This document shows, in pieces, positions 1-9,730 of a stretch of 64,000 nt of DNA; the stretch's first letter is position 1, and each line of letters starts with the position of its first letter. The DNA is from Mycobacterium simulans (lineage in GTDB: Bacteria > Actinomycetota > Actinomycetes > Mycobacteriales > Mycobacteriaceae), in NCBI RefSeq assembly GCF_900232995.1, contig NZ_OCVX01000003.1, forward strand, positions 1,692,221-1,756,220, in the 5' to 3' direction. The translations under genes were made by a program, and so were the position numbers. The notes below the pieces were generated by a model. That model was not told where the DNA came from, made no database searches, and was given only the letters and a program-made list of their open reading frames with translations.

Positions 1-1
1 C

Positions 2-547
2 TCACCCGGCATCGAGATCCGCCCCTTGCGTGAAATCACCGGTGACTCGCTGTTCAACGAGGTGTTCCTGGACAACGTGTTCGTTCCCGACGAGATGGTC
101 GTCGGCACCGTGAACGACGGCTGGCGGCTGGCCCGCACCACGCTGGCCAACGAGCGCGTCGCGATGGCCACCGGGACTGCCTTGGGCGACCCGATGGAAG
201 AGCTGCTCAAGGTGCTGGCCGAAATGGAACTCGATGTCGCGCAACAGGACCGGCTGGCCCGGCTGATCCTGTTGGCTCAGGCCGGTGCGCTGTTGGACCA
301 GCGGATCGCGCAACTGGCCCTGGGCGGCCAGGATCCCGGTTCGCAATCAAGCGTGCGCAAACTCATCGGAGTCCGGTATCGTCAGGCGCTGGCCGAGTTC
401 ATGATGGACGCGTCCGAGGCTGGCGGCCTCGTCGAGAACACCGCGGTACACGACTTCCTCAATACCCGCTGCCTCACGATCGCCGGCGGTACCGAGCAGA
501 TCCTGCTCACCGTCGCCGCCGAGCGGTTGTTAGGTCTGCCCCGTTGA
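2..547 (+). CDS. fadE34: Acyl-CoA dehydrogenase FadE34, C-terminal part (cut by window edge)
   Basis: This is the last ~181 residues of an acyl-CoA dehydrogenase; the frame is open to the left edge. It begins with the substrate-cap strand typical of the family (SPGIEIRPLREITGD, then VFLDNVFVPDEMVVG) and ends with the C-terminal helical bundle signature TIAGGTEQILLTVAAERLLG, which contacts FAD and the dimer partner. The position next to kshB and an exported protein matches Rv3573c (FadE34/ChsE3). In the family this is an unusually long, internally duplicated flavoenzyme that dehydrogenates a C5 steroid side-chain CoA ester. The double length cannot be verified because the N-terminal half lies outside the window. 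Confidence 0.9.
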   Translation, partial: SPGIEIRPLREITGDSLFNEVFLDNVFVPDEMVVGTVNDGWRLARTTLANERVAMATGTALGDPMEELLKVLAEMELDVAQQDRLARLILLAQAGALLDQRIAQLALGGQDPGSQSSVRKLIGVRYRQALAEFMMDASEAGGLVENTAVHDFLNTRCLTIAGGTEQILLTVAAERLLGLPR

Positions 548-556
548 GTCGATTCT

Positions 557-619
557 CGCCGAGCCTGTACTTCTGCAGGCCCTTACTCGCACTTTGTCTG
601 CAGATCTACAGTCTCGGCG
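557..619. repeat. Long imperfect hairpin between convergent genes
   Basis: The outer arms CGCCGAGCCTGTA (557-569) and TACAGTCTCGGCG (607-619) pair over 13 positions with one mismatch. Inside them CTGCAG repeats again on both sides. It fills the gap between the convergent fadE34 and the exported-protein gene. It could act as a bidirectional terminator, but there is no T-tract. Its ~60-bp size and CGCCGA ends recall the other hairpins in the window. Confidence 0.6.
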
Positions 620-620
620 T

Positions 621-1160
621 CTAAGAAAAGTTCGTCTGCGCGCAGGTGCTGGGCGAGGTGAGGTTGACGCCCGGGTAGACCACCTGCATATGGGTACACA
701 CGATGACGCCGACGTTGGTCATCGGTTGGCCGGTCGACCAACTGGTCGAGTCGATGACGCCGGTCGTCTGATACTTGTCCGGTGGGCCCTCGCCGAAATA
801 GACGGTGGTAATCACGTCGGACCCGCCCGATTTCATGACCCGCTCGAACTGGCTGGTGGCATGTGCATCCAGGTAGGTCAGTCTGTTCGTCGGCCGGATC
901 TCAGTCGTTTGGCGCGCCCACAGACCGGGCGGAAACCCTGCCGGGCCGTCGGGCGTACGCAGATTCGCGCCTGCGACGAAGTCGCAGCTGCCGTTCGAGT
1001 GGCAATCGACGAAAGCGTGCGTCTCCAACTGGGTTGCGTCGTCGACCGGGAAAAGGGTTGTGGCGCTGTTGCTTGCCGCCTTGGAAATCGGTGTAATCGA
1101 GCTGGCGAAGAACGTCAGCATGAGTCCGAGTGTTGTAACGCCCGATACCAGCCACCTCAT
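621..1160 (-). CDS. Small exported protein, Rv3572-like
   Basis: A 179-residue protein that opens with a clear signal sequence (positively charged start, hydrophobic run GVTTLGLMLTFFASS, Ala-containing cleavage region near residue 28), so it is probably secreted or cell-wall associated. The mature part has four Cys residues (DCHSNGSC and two near the C-terminus: VCTH, TCAQ), suggesting disulfides. I recognise no catalytic family. Position between fadE34 and kshB, and size, match Rv3572 (unknown function). It lies just downstream of kshB on the same strand (31-bp gap) and may be cotranscribed with it from the KstR-controlled promoter. The opposite-strand ORF is antisense and ignored. Confidence 0.75.
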   Translation of the reverse strand: MRWLVSGVTTLGLMLTFFASSITPISKAASNSATTLFPVDDATQLETHAFVDCHSNGSCDFVAGANLRTPDGPAGFPPGLWARQTTEIRPTNRLTYLDAHATSQFERVMKSGGSDVITTVYFGEGPPDKYQTTGVIDSTSWSTGQPMTNVGVIVCTHMQVVYPGVNLTSPSTCAQTNFS

Positions 1161-1191
1161 CGTGAACCCCTTAGCTCGGCGACTACTCGAC

Positions 1192-2280
1192 TCACTCGTC
1201 GTAAGTTACTTCTACCGAATCAGATTCCGGGTGAGATTGACAGGCCAAAATTAGCCCGTCGTCGAGATCCTGCTGCTCGAGCACGTCGTTGACTTCCATG
1301 CTGACTTTGCCGTTGCGCAGCGTGCAGGCACACGCACCGCAGTGGCCTTCCCGGCAGGAGAATGGCGCATCCAGGCCCTTGGCGAGGAGGACGTCGAGCA
1401 ATTTGGCGTTGCGCGGCCAGGACACGGTGTGGGTTTCACCGTCGAGTTCTACCACGGCGGTGGCGGGCGCCTCGTCGCCAGTGTCCTCAATCTTGACGGC
1501 CGCGAACGGATCCGAATCCAGCGACTTGAACACCTCGATGTGCACTTGCTGGGCCGGAACTTTCAGCGTTTCGAGGGCAACACGCGCCGCCTCCATGAAC
1601 GGACCTGGCCCGCAGATGAATGCCGACCGGTCGGTGTATGGGTCGGCCAGTTTCGCCAGCGCGGGCGCACTCGGCAAGCCCTGCAGTGACTCCAGCCAGT
1701 GCACCACCGTGAGCCGGTCCGGATACTTGTCGGCCAGTTCGCGCAGCGCGTCGCGGAAGATGACCGAGCGGTCGTCGCGGTTGGCGTAAAACAGCGTCAC
1801 CTGCCCGCTGCCTTCGGAGAGTGCCGACTTGCAGATCGACATGATCGGCGTGATTCCGCTACCCGCGGCGAGCAGTAGAAAGTCGTCGTCGAGGGTCTTG
1901 GGTACGAAGTTGCCGGACGGGGCCAGCGCGTGGACGCGCATGCCCTTGTGGGCGTTGTCGCACAGCCAGTTCGACGCGTATCCGTCGGCGGTTCGTTTGA
2001 CCGTGACCGTGAGCGCGTCGTCGGTGAACGGTGAGCTGCACAACGAGTAGCAGCGCGCCACCGAGCCGGTGCGGTCGCTGGGAACACGCAGCGTCAGGAA
2101 CTGGCCGGGCGCGTAGCGCAGCCGCTCCGGCGGGATCTTCGGATCGTCTGGTCCATCCGGTACCGCGAACACCAGCGATCGAGCATCCTCGGTTTCGGTG
2201 ATTACCTCGGCGATCTGCAGTTCCAGGACGTGGTCGCCGAGTGGCTCGTCGCGAACGCCCCCGGGGATATCCGATGTCAA
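1192..2280 (-). CDS. kshB: 3-ketosteroid-9-alpha-hydroxylase reductase subunit KshB
   Basis: A 362-residue reductase of the ferredoxin-NADP reductase/phenol-hydroxylase-reductase type. It passes electrons from NADH through FAD and a plant-type 2Fe-2S cluster to the Rieske oxygenase KshA, which hydroxylates C9 of 3-ketosteroids and so triggers ring B opening. Order of parts: FAD-binding barrel with RCYSLCSSP (~res 78), NAD domain with GSGITPIMSI (~res 139), and C-terminal ferredoxin domain with CREGHCGACAC and a distal Cys (LILACQSHP). Divergent from hsaA across a 156-bp gap with two KstR sites, as in M. tuberculosis Rv3571. The ATG at 2280 fits the length; downstream starts are possible. kshA is not in the window. 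Confidence 0.95.
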   Translation of the reverse strand: MTSDIPGGVRDEPLGDHVLELQIAEVITETEDARSLVFAVPDGPDDPKIPPERLRYAPGQFLTLRVPSDRTGSVARCYSLCSSPFTDDALTVTVKRTADGYASNWLCDNAHKGMRVHALAPSGNFVPKTLDDDFLLLAAGSGITPIMSICKSALSEGSGQVTLFYANRDDRSVIFRDALRELADKYPDRLTVVHWLESLQGLPSAPALAKLADPYTDRSAFICGPGPFMEAARVALETLKVPAQQVHIEVFKSLDSDPFAAVKIEDTGDEAPATAVVELDGETHTVSWPRNAKLLDVLLAKGLDAPFSCREGHCGACACTLRNGKVSMEVNDVLEQQDLDDGLILACQSHPESDSVEVTYDE

Positions 2281-2304
2281 GAACTGCCCTCTCTTTCTCC
2301 CAAC

Positions 2305-2318
2305 TAGAACATGTTACA
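2305..2318. promoter_or_regulatory. KstR operator, kshB/hsaA gap
   Basis: TAGAACATGTTACA matches the KstR consensus TnnAACnnGTTnnA at every fixed position. It lies 25 bp upstream of kshB in the divergent promoter region, so it should repress kshB and perhaps hsaA in the absence of the steroid-CoA inducer. Confidence 0.85.
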
Positions 2319-2372
2319 AAAAACCGAATTGGTGTCGCCACCAGCCGCAGGAATACCCTGCTCGACACGAAT

Positions 2373-2386
2373 CGGAACGTGTTCTA
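2373..2386. promoter_or_regulatory. Second, near-consensus KstR operator (hsaA side)
   Basis: CGGAACGTGTTCTA matches TnnAACnnGTTnnA except at the first base. It is 50 bp upstream of the hsaA GTG and is probably the hsaADCB-side site. Having two sites in one divergent gap suggests that each promoter has its own operator. Confidence 0.7.
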
Positions 2387-2436
2387 GTCTTCTGTGTAAG
2401 TCCGCTGCGTAAGTCCGGCCCAGGAGGCAAAACTAA

Positions 2437-3621
2437 GTGACGTCCATTCAACAGCGTGATGCGCAGTCTGTCCTCGCTGCGATCGACGATCTGCTTCCGG
2501 AGATTCGGGACCGCGCTCAGGCGACCGAAGAGCTGCGGCGACTGCCCGACGAAACCGTCAAGGCGCTCGACGACATCGGTTTCTTCACCTTGTTGCAGCC
2601 CGCGCAGTGGGGCGGCCTGCAATGCGATCCCACGCTATTCTACGAAGCGACGCGCAGGCTGGCGAGCGCGTGCGGTTCCACCGGCTGGGTGAGCTCGATC
2701 GTCGGCGTGCACAACTGGCATCTGGCGCTGTTCGACCAACGGGCTCAGGAAGAGGTTTGGGGCGAGGATCCGAAAACACGGATCTCGTCGTCGTATGCCC
2801 CGATGGGGGCGGGGGTGGTTGTCGACGGCGGCTATCTGGTCAACGGGGCGTGGAACTGGTCGTCGGGCTGTGATCACGCCACCTGGACGTTCGTCGGCGG
2901 CCCTGTCATCAAGGACGGCCGGCCGGTCGACTTCGGCAGCTTCCTGATCCCTCGGACTGAATACGAAATCGACGACACCTGGTTTGTGGTCGGTTTGAAA
3001 GGCACCGGCAGCAACACGCTGGTGGTCAAGGATGTCTTCGTGCCCCGGCATCGGTTCTTGTCCTACAAGGCAATGAATGACCACACCGCGGGCGGCCTGC
3101 AGGCCAACACCGCTCCGGTTTACAAAATGCCTTGGGGCACAATGCATCCCACCACCATCTCGGCGCCGATCGTCGGCATGGCCTACGGCGCGTACGCCGC
3201 GCACGTGGAGCATCAGGGCAAGCGGGTGCGCGCCGCGTTCGCCGGGGAGAAGGCCAAGGACGACCCGTTCGCCAAGGTGCGAATTGCCGAAGCGGCCAGC
3301 GACATCGACGCGGCGTGGCGTCAGCTGATGGGCAACGTCGGCGACGAGTACGCACTGTTGGCCGCCGGCAAGGAGATTCCCTTCGAACTGCGCGCCCGGG
3401 CGCGTCGTGACCAGGTGCGCGCGACCGGGCGCTCGATCGCCTCCATCGACCGGCTGTTCGAAGCTTCGGGTGCCACGGCCCTGTCGAATGACGCTCCGAT
3501 TCAAAGGTTCTGGCGTGACGCGCACGCCGGTCGGGTGCACGCGGCCAACGACCCAGAGCGGGCGTATGTGATCTTCGGGAACAACGAGTTCGGGTTGCCG
3601 CCCGGCGACACCATGGTCTAG
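2437..3621 (+). CDS. hsaA: 3-HSA hydroxylase oxygenase subunit HsaA
   Basis: A 394-residue flavin-dependent monooxygenase of the acyl-CoA-dehydrogenase fold, group D (HpaB/HsaA type). It hydroxylates 3-HSA to the catechol 3,4-DHSA using reduced flavin supplied by HsaB. Visible family signatures are the N-terminal helix PDETVKALDDIGFFTLLQP, the VNGAWNWSSGCDHATW segment in the middle domain, and the C-terminal helical bundle ending near DAHAGRVHAAND. Start: GTG at 2437 with a good AGGAGG at 2422-2427. First gene of hsaA-D-C-B, under KstR control. The order matches Rv3570c to Rv3567c. Confidence 0.96.
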   Translation: MTSIQQRDAQSVLAAIDDLLPEIRDRAQATEELRRLPDETVKALDDIGFFTLLQPAQWGGLQCDPTLFYEATRRLASACGSTGWVSSIVGVHNWHLALFDQRAQEEVWGEDPKTRISSSYAPMGAGVVVDGGYLVNGAWNWSSGCDHATWTFVGGPVIKDGRPVDFGSFLIPRTEYEIDDTWFVVGLKGTGSNTLVVKDVFVPRHRFLSYKAMNDHTAGGLQANTAPVYKMPWGTMHPTTISAPIVGMAYGAYAAHVEHQGKRVRAAFAGEKAKDDPFAKVRIAEAASDIDAAWRQLMGNVGDEYALLAAGKEIPFELRARARRDQVRATGRSIASIDRLFEASGATALSNDAPIQRFWRDAHAGRVHAANDPERAYVIFGNNEFGLPPGDTMV

Positions 3622-5408
<1,787 letters not shown>

Positions 5409-5416
5409 CGCCGAAA

Positions 5417-5983
5417 ATGACTGGGGCGCCGATCGACCCGCGGATGTTCCGCAACGTGCTGGGCCAGTTCTGCACCGGGATCACCATTATCACCACCGTC
5501 CACGACGACGCACCCATCGGCTTTGCGTGCCAGTCGTTCGCGGCGCTGTCGCTGGACCCGCCACTGGTGCTGTTCTGTCCTACCAAGGTGTCGCGATCCT
5601 GGAAGGCCATCGAGGCCAGCGGCCGGTTCTGTGTCAACGTGCTCACTGAGAAGCAGAAGCACGTGTCGGCGCGATTTGGGTCGAAGGAAGCCGATAAGTT
5701 CGCCGGTATCGATTGGCGCCCTTCACAACTCGGCTCACCAATCATTGACGGGTCACTGGCATACATCGACTGCACAGTGGCGTCGGTCCACGACGGCGGC
5801 GACCACTTTGTGGTGTTCGGTGCGGTCGAATCGCTGTCTGAGGCTCCCAAGATTAAGCCGCGGCCGCTGCTTTTCTATCGCGGCGACTACACCGGCATCG
5901 AGCCGGACAAGACCACGCCAGCTCAATGGCGCGACGACCTGGAAGCGTTTCTCACCACCACCACCAAGGACACCTGGCTTTAG
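5417..5983 (+). CDS. hsaB: Flavin reductase HsaB, partner of HsaA
   Basis: A 188-residue NADH:FMN oxidoreductase of the short-chain flavin reductase family, which delivers reduced flavin to HsaA. Motifs: FCTGITIITTVHDD at the N-terminus, FAALSLDPPLVLFCP, SGRFCVNVLTEKQKHVSARFG and a late DHFVVFGAVE. I chose the ATG at 5417 because the protein then aligns end to end with the ~187-residue M. tuberculosis HsaB; the longer open frame upstream runs through hsaC in another frame. Last gene of the hsaADCB operon. In H37Rv nat follows, but here 13 kb of accessory DNA intervenes. Confidence 0.95.
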   Translation: MTGAPIDPRMFRNVLGQFCTGITIITTVHDDAPIGFACQSFAALSLDPPLVLFCPTKVSRSWKAIEASGRFCVNVLTEKQKHVSARFGSKEADKFAGIDWRPSQLGSPIIDGSLAYIDCTVASVHDGGDHFVVFGAVESLSEAPKIKPRPLLFYRGDYTGIEPDKTTPAQWRDDLEAFLTTTTKDTWL

Positions 5984-5990
5984 TCCGGCG

Positions 5991-6043
5991 AGCAGACGCA
6001 AAAGCCCCATTTCGCCGGTGTTTCGGGCGCTTTTGCGTCTGCT
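5991..6043. terminator. Hairpin after hsaB
   Basis: AGCAGACGCAAAAGC (5991-6005) and GCTTTTGCGTCTGCT (6029-6043) are perfectly complementary 15-bp arms around a 23-bp loop, starting 7 bp after the hsaB stop. It is a plausible transcription end for the hsa operon. It could equally be a copy of a dispersed mycobacterial palindrome, since there is no T-tract. Confidence 0.6.
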
Positions 6044-6078
6044 GGGCAATTATGCGCGCGGCCGGTCGTTAATCAATT

Positions 6079-6095
6079 TGTCAAATATTTTGACA
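6079..6095. promoter_or_regulatory. Inverted-repeat operator upstream of the unknown gene
   Basis: TGTCAAATATTTTGACA is a perfect 7-3-7 inverted repeat, 98 bp before the ATG at 6193, in an AT-rich stretch. A close relative, sharing also a neighbouring TGAGCTGCG and GACATTGT, lies at 8686-8702 between the oxidase and the mce operon. It does not match KstR or KstR2. The cognate regulator is unknown. Confidence 0.6.
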
Positions 6096-6192
6096 TTGTG
6101 AGCTGCGCAAACATTTTTAGAAAAAGCTATTCCGATGCACCTATTGCGGCGCTAACATCTGGGAGTTCCTGACCACAGATAAGGGTAAGAAA

Positions 6193-6801
6193 ATGTCACT
6201 CCAAACCGCTGAATCTCGCGTCTCCGATCTCCGAAACCGCGATGCCGCCGCCGAAGCCTGGCAATGGATAGTCGACCTCAAGGAACAGGCGAAGTCGAAC
6301 GGCGCCGCGGCGGACGCGCAACTCAACGCGATCTTCAGACTTGGCACGCCGCCGACAAGTCTCGACGGACCGACCAACGGCATCCTCGTGATGACGACGA
6401 TCAACCCGGTCCTGGACGCGGCCGTTCGCCTGGTCACCAGCCTGTGGATGCCGTGGCAGGGCAAGCGGTTCGACGCGGCGAAGCGCACCGGCGACAACCG
6501 CATGACCTCCGGGGCAAGGATCGCGTCGAAGTTGTTGTGGCCGTTGTACAAGATGAAGGATGCCGCCGACGGAAAACTCGCCTTCGATTTCAAAACCTTT
6601 ACCGACGCCGGCAAGCATGATCCCGACGTGCAGGTGATGGTCATCGACTACGCCGAGGTCGGCGACAACCCACGGCTAATCATCAGGAGCATCCGCGACG
6701 AGCTGGTCGAGGTCGTGCCGGGTACGTATCTGGGAAAGATTCTCTTCCGGCTGCCCCGCAACCGCTACGCGATGATCGGTTTCTTCGCCCTGCGCACCTA
6801 G
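6193..6801 (+). CDS. Unknown protein at start of the oxidase-mce insertion
   Basis: 202 residues with no signal peptide and no obvious membrane segment. I do not recognise a named family. Notable segments are a Pro/Gly turn region (RLGTPPTSLDGPTNG), an aromatic/basic LWMPWQGKRFD, GARIASKLLWPLYK, and an acidic VMVIDYAEVGDNPRLIIRS near the end, followed by GTYLGKILFR. The predicted beta-rich second half would suit a small lipid-binding or calycin-like fold, but that is a guess. The ATG has AAGGGTAAG just upstream. It converges with the GMC oxidase gene (4-bp gap) and shares an upstream inverted repeat with the oxidase/mce promoter region, suggesting a common function with the transporter and oxidase. 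Confidence 0.7.
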   Translation: MSLQTAESRVSDLRNRDAAAEAWQWIVDLKEQAKSNGAAADAQLNAIFRLGTPPTSLDGPTNGILVMTTINPVLDAAVRLVTSLWMPWQGKRFDAAKRTGDNRMTSGARIASKLLWPLYKMKDAADGKLAFDFKTFTDAGKHDPDVQVMVIDYAEVGDNPRLIIRSIRDELVEVVPGTYLGKILFRLPRNRYAMIGFFALRT

Positions 6802-6805
6802 CCGC

Positions 6806-8536
6806 TCAGACCCGGTCGTCGGCCTCGGCGCCGGGGTCGTAGCCGGGCAGGCCAAGCTCGTTCCGCAGCAGTTCGGCGGTGCGTTCGGCGAACATCGAAA
6901 TGGTCAGGAATGGGTTGACCCCGATCGCGCGCGGGATCACCGACGCGTCGCAGACATAGAGCCCGTCGTACGTGCCGCCGTCGGGCCGGAATACTCGTCC
7001 GGCGTGGTCGATCACGCCCGCGTCGACGTTGTCTGCGGTGGCGCACCCGCCCATCGGGTGCGCGGTGATCAAGTGCTTGCCGAGGATGCGCTTGTCCCAT
7101 CGCGGGTTTTTCATGTACGTCCCGCCGATGGCCTCGACCGCCGGCTTCATGATCGCGTCGACGTCGTGGTAGATCCGCTCTGTCGGCGCCCCCGGCCAGT
7201 CGATCTTGACCGTGCCGTTTTTGCGAAGCACCAGTTCGCCATCGGAGTTGTCGTGCAACATGATCAAGAATCCGAGTGAGTGGTTCATCGCTCCGTCGGT
7301 GTTGAACATGATGTCGCGGCGCCACCGGTCGAGTTTGGCCCGCCGGAAGTCGCGATAGCTAGTGGCGGCAAGCCCCATCAACCCGAAACGGAAGCTGTCG
7401 ATGAGCGCGCGGGGCAGCGACAAGTCCTGCACGGCGAACCGTTTGCGCAAGTCGGATTGGTCTGCGCCGAAACGCATTACGGCGGTAATGCTGGGCCCGC
7501 ATGCGAGCTCCGATCGGGGCGGCCCGTCGGTGGTCGCCCAGGTTTGGGTGTCGGTCTGCATGTCGGTGTTGTACGCGATGCCGAAATTGTCGCCGTTGCC
7601 GCTGAAGTTCTTGCCCAACCGCGTCGACAGCGGCAGTCCCGCCCGACGCGAACGCAGCAGGATTCCGTTGCTGCCGAGGGTGCCTGCGGAGACCACGACG
7701 CGACGGGCGGTGACGACGATCTCGCGGACCTCGTCGGCCTCCTTTTCTGCGCCGGTGCGACGGGCGATCACCCGCCACCGCCCATCGGTGGTCGGTTCGA
7801 TGCGTTGAGCTTCGATGCCCGCGAACAACCGAACGCCGAAGTGTGCCGCCATCGGTAGGTAGTTGGTCATCAAGGTGTTCTTCGAACCCGTGTTGTCGCC
7901 GGTACCGTCGCCACCATGGTTGGGGCAGCGCCGCCGCTGTACGCCGTACTTGGTCACCCGATCCTCGGTGCTAACCGTGATGTCGAGGACCTGCATCTGA
8001 GCGCCGGCGTTTTTGGCGATCTGCCTGAATGCCTCCACTCGGGGCAGCGGGACATGCTCCGCGTAAGGCACCGCGCCGAGCATGTGGCGCGCTCGCGCGT
8101 AGTATTCCGCCAGCCCGCCCACTCCATCGGTTTGTTGCTCGACGAGCTTGCGGAACTCCCGTGGCCACGACGACAGGAACACTTCCCGATCGGGCACGAT
8201 CGCCACATTGAAGTTGATCAACGAGGTCCCCCCGAGCCCGTTCGCGTGAATCACGTCGATGGTCTTGAATCGCTCAATCCCAATGAGCCCCAACGGATTC
8301 AAGGGTGAACGAAGTTCGGCCGCGGCGGCCGTCTCACTCTCCGGGAAGGTGCCGGTCGGATGCTCGGCGCCGCGTTCTAAAACGGCGATGTTGAGTTTGC
8401 CGCCGGCAGCTGCATTCGCGACCCCGAGTCGCGCGGCGGTGATGGCGCCGCCATAGCCCGAGCCGAGGATCAAGACGTCGTACTCGCTGCGTAGCGCACT
8501 CGTTGATGTCGCCAGAGCCGCGGCTATTTCCGTCAT
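6806..8536 (-). CDS. GMC-family flavin oxidase, cholesterol-oxidase-like
   Basis: A 576-residue flavoprotein of the GMC/cholesterol oxidase class, the same length class as ChoD (Rv3409c). It has the ADP-binding VLILGSGYGG at residues 21-30, an FAD-contact segment GLGGTSLINFN, a middle RRCPNHGG region where ChoD carries a Cys-rich loop, and the C-terminal active-site pair HPMGGC (His) and GVNPFLTISMFAERTA. Likely reaction: oxidation of a sterol or secondary alcohol to a ketone with O2 or another acceptor; the substrate is unproven. I chose the ATG at 8536, which has GGAGG 8 bp upstream; an in-frame start at 8644 would add a 36-residue extension. No twin-arginine signal is visible. Divergent from the mce operon. 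Confidence 0.85.
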   Translation of the reverse strand: MTEIAAALATSTSALRSEYDVLILGSGYGGAITAARLGVANAAAGGKLNIAVLERGAEHPTGTFPESETAAAAELRSPLNPLGLIGIERFKTIDVIHANGLGGTSLINFNVAIVPDREVFLSSWPREFRKLVEQQTDGVGGLAEYYARARHMLGAVPYAEHVPLPRVEAFRQIAKNAGAQMQVLDITVSTEDRVTKYGVQRRRCPNHGGDGTGDNTGSKNTLMTNYLPMAAHFGVRLFAGIEAQRIEPTTDGRWRVIARRTGAEKEADEVREIVVTARRVVVSAGTLGSNGILLRSRRAGLPLSTRLGKNFSGNGDNFGIAYNTDMQTDTQTWATTDGPPRSELACGPSITAVMRFGADQSDLRKRFAVQDLSLPRALIDSFRFGLMGLAATSYRDFRRAKLDRWRRDIMFNTDGAMNHSLGFLIMLHDNSDGELVLRKNGTVKIDWPGAPTERIYHDVDAIMKPAVEAIGGTYMKNPRWDKRILGKHLITAHPMGGCATADNVDAGVIDHAGRVFRPDGGTYDGLYVCDASVIPRAIGVNPFLTISMFAERTAELLRNELGLPGYDPGAEADDRV

Positions 8537-8685
8537 GATTGCAACCTCCGTTTCATGAATAAGTACGGCAGCGTAGACCCCGGCGTCGCTGTTTGGGTCG
8601 AATTGGCTGAGAAAAAAGATTGCCGGGACGATTGTCAAGATCATTTACATTATGGTGATCTATTCCTCCGGCTGAGCTGCGACAT

Positions 8686-8702
8686 TGTCAAATGTGTTGA
8701 CG
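8686..8702. promoter_or_regulatory. Inverted-repeat operator between the oxidase and mce operon
   Basis: TGTCAAATGTGTTGACG is a degenerate version of the perfect repeat at 6079-6095: same left half, same 3-bp spacer, 5 of 7 paired positions. It also shares the nearby TGAGCTGCG block. It sits 150 bp upstream of the oxidase ATG and 126 bp upstream of yrbEA, so one factor could control both directions. Confidence 0.5.
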
Positions 8703-8711
8703 CTAGCAATC

Positions 8712-8751
8712 TATAACGGATATATAACGAATCAGTCTCTGTTCTATAACG
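8712..8751. promoter_or_regulatory. Three TATAACG iterons at helical spacing
   Basis: TATAACG occurs at 8712, 8723 and 8745, i.e. 11 and 22 bp apart, all on one face of the helix. Any one could serve as a -10 element (TATAAC) for the mce operon. The phased repetition instead suggests cooperative binding sites for a regulator, possibly the LysR protein at 18053. Confidence 0.4.
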
Positions 8752-8827
8752 TCCGGTGCGGTTCGTTGCGAACTCAATACCATCCGTAAATCACGCGTGA
8801 AGCACCTAAGTGATCAAGGGAACCGCC

Positions 8828-9730
8828 ATGTCGCTTTTGTTTACAAAGCCAGACTTCCTGGCTGCGTCGGCGGCGGACGACCGGCCAAAAAGATCACCGA
8901 TTGCGCGGCCCCTGGTAGTGATGGCCATCAGATCGTGGCGCCACGTCCTACGACAGGCCGACGGATCGTTGCAGACGCTGGGCCGCTTCTTCGAGTTGGC
9001 CGCACAGTCCGCTATTTACCTCATCACCGACATTTTCCGGTTACGTCATCCGTGGCGAGACACCCTCACCCAGGCTTCGTTCATCGTTGGTGTCACAGCG
9101 ATTCCGGCGTTACTGATATCCATCCCGTTCGGGGTTATCGTCGCCGTGCAGGTGGGCAGCGTCATCCAGCAGGTGGGCGCGACATCGATCTCCGGTGCGG
9201 CCGGCGGCCTTGGCGTCATCCGCCAGGCCGCGCCGATCGTCGCGGCATTGCTCCTGGGTGGCGCCGCCGGCGCGGCGATAACCACCGACCTGGGCGCTCG
9301 CAGCATCCGCGACGAGGTTGACGCGTTGCGTGTCATGGGTATCGACCCGGTTCAACGACTGGTCACGCCAAGGCTGGCGGCGATCATCTTGGTGTCGCCG
9401 GCGTTGTGCATCTTCATCGTCTTCATGGGGCTCTCGGCGGGCTATGTGATCAATGTGGGGTTTCAGTCCGGTACTCCCGGTAGCTACATCGCCTCGTTTG
9501 GATCGTTCGCCACGATCACGGATGTTGTTGTCGCGCTGCTGAAGACCTGGCTCTTCGGGGTGATCGTGACGCTGATCGCGTGTCAGCGCGGTCTGGAGAC
9601 CAAGGGCGGCCCGCGAGGGGTGGCCGATGGGGTGAACGCGGCCGTCGTCCTCGGGGTGGTCACGGTGTTCGTGCTCAACCTGGTGATCACCGAGTTTGTC
9701 ACCCTGTTCATGCCGACGAAGGTGGGCTGA
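8828..9730 (+). CDS. yrbEA: YrbEA-type MlaE permease of an extra mce operon
   Basis: About 300 residues, with five or six hydrophobic segments and the MlaE family core (GLGVIRQAAPIVAALLLGGAAG, then ITTDLGARSIRDEVDALRVMG). It should form, with YrbEB, the membrane permease of an Mce lipid importer driven by an MceG ATPase encoded elsewhere. The ATG at 8828 has AGGGAA upstream; a GTG 18 bp earlier is the alternative. The stop overlaps the next gene by one base. This is not mce4, whose H37Rv counterpart lies well beyond the right edge of the window. Confidence 0.9.
   Translation: MSLLFTKPDFLAASAADDRPKRSPIARPLVVMAIRSWRHVLRQADGSLQTLGRFFELAAQSAIYLITDIFRLRHPWRDTLTQASFIVGVTAIPALLISIPFGVIVAVQVGSVIQQVGATSISGAAGGLGVIRQAAPIVAALLLGGAAGAAITTDLGARSIRDEVDALRVMGIDPVQRLVTPRLAAIILVSPALCIFIVFMGLSAGYVINVGFQSGTPGSYIASFGSFATITDVVVALLKTWLFGVIVTLIACQRGLETKGGPRGVADGVNAAVVLGVVTVFVLNLVITEFVTLFMPTKVG

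Noticed and set aside
594..1292. 232-residue plus-strand frame
   Set aside because: Antisense to the exported-protein gene, with Arg-rich composition typical of a GC-rich shadow frame.
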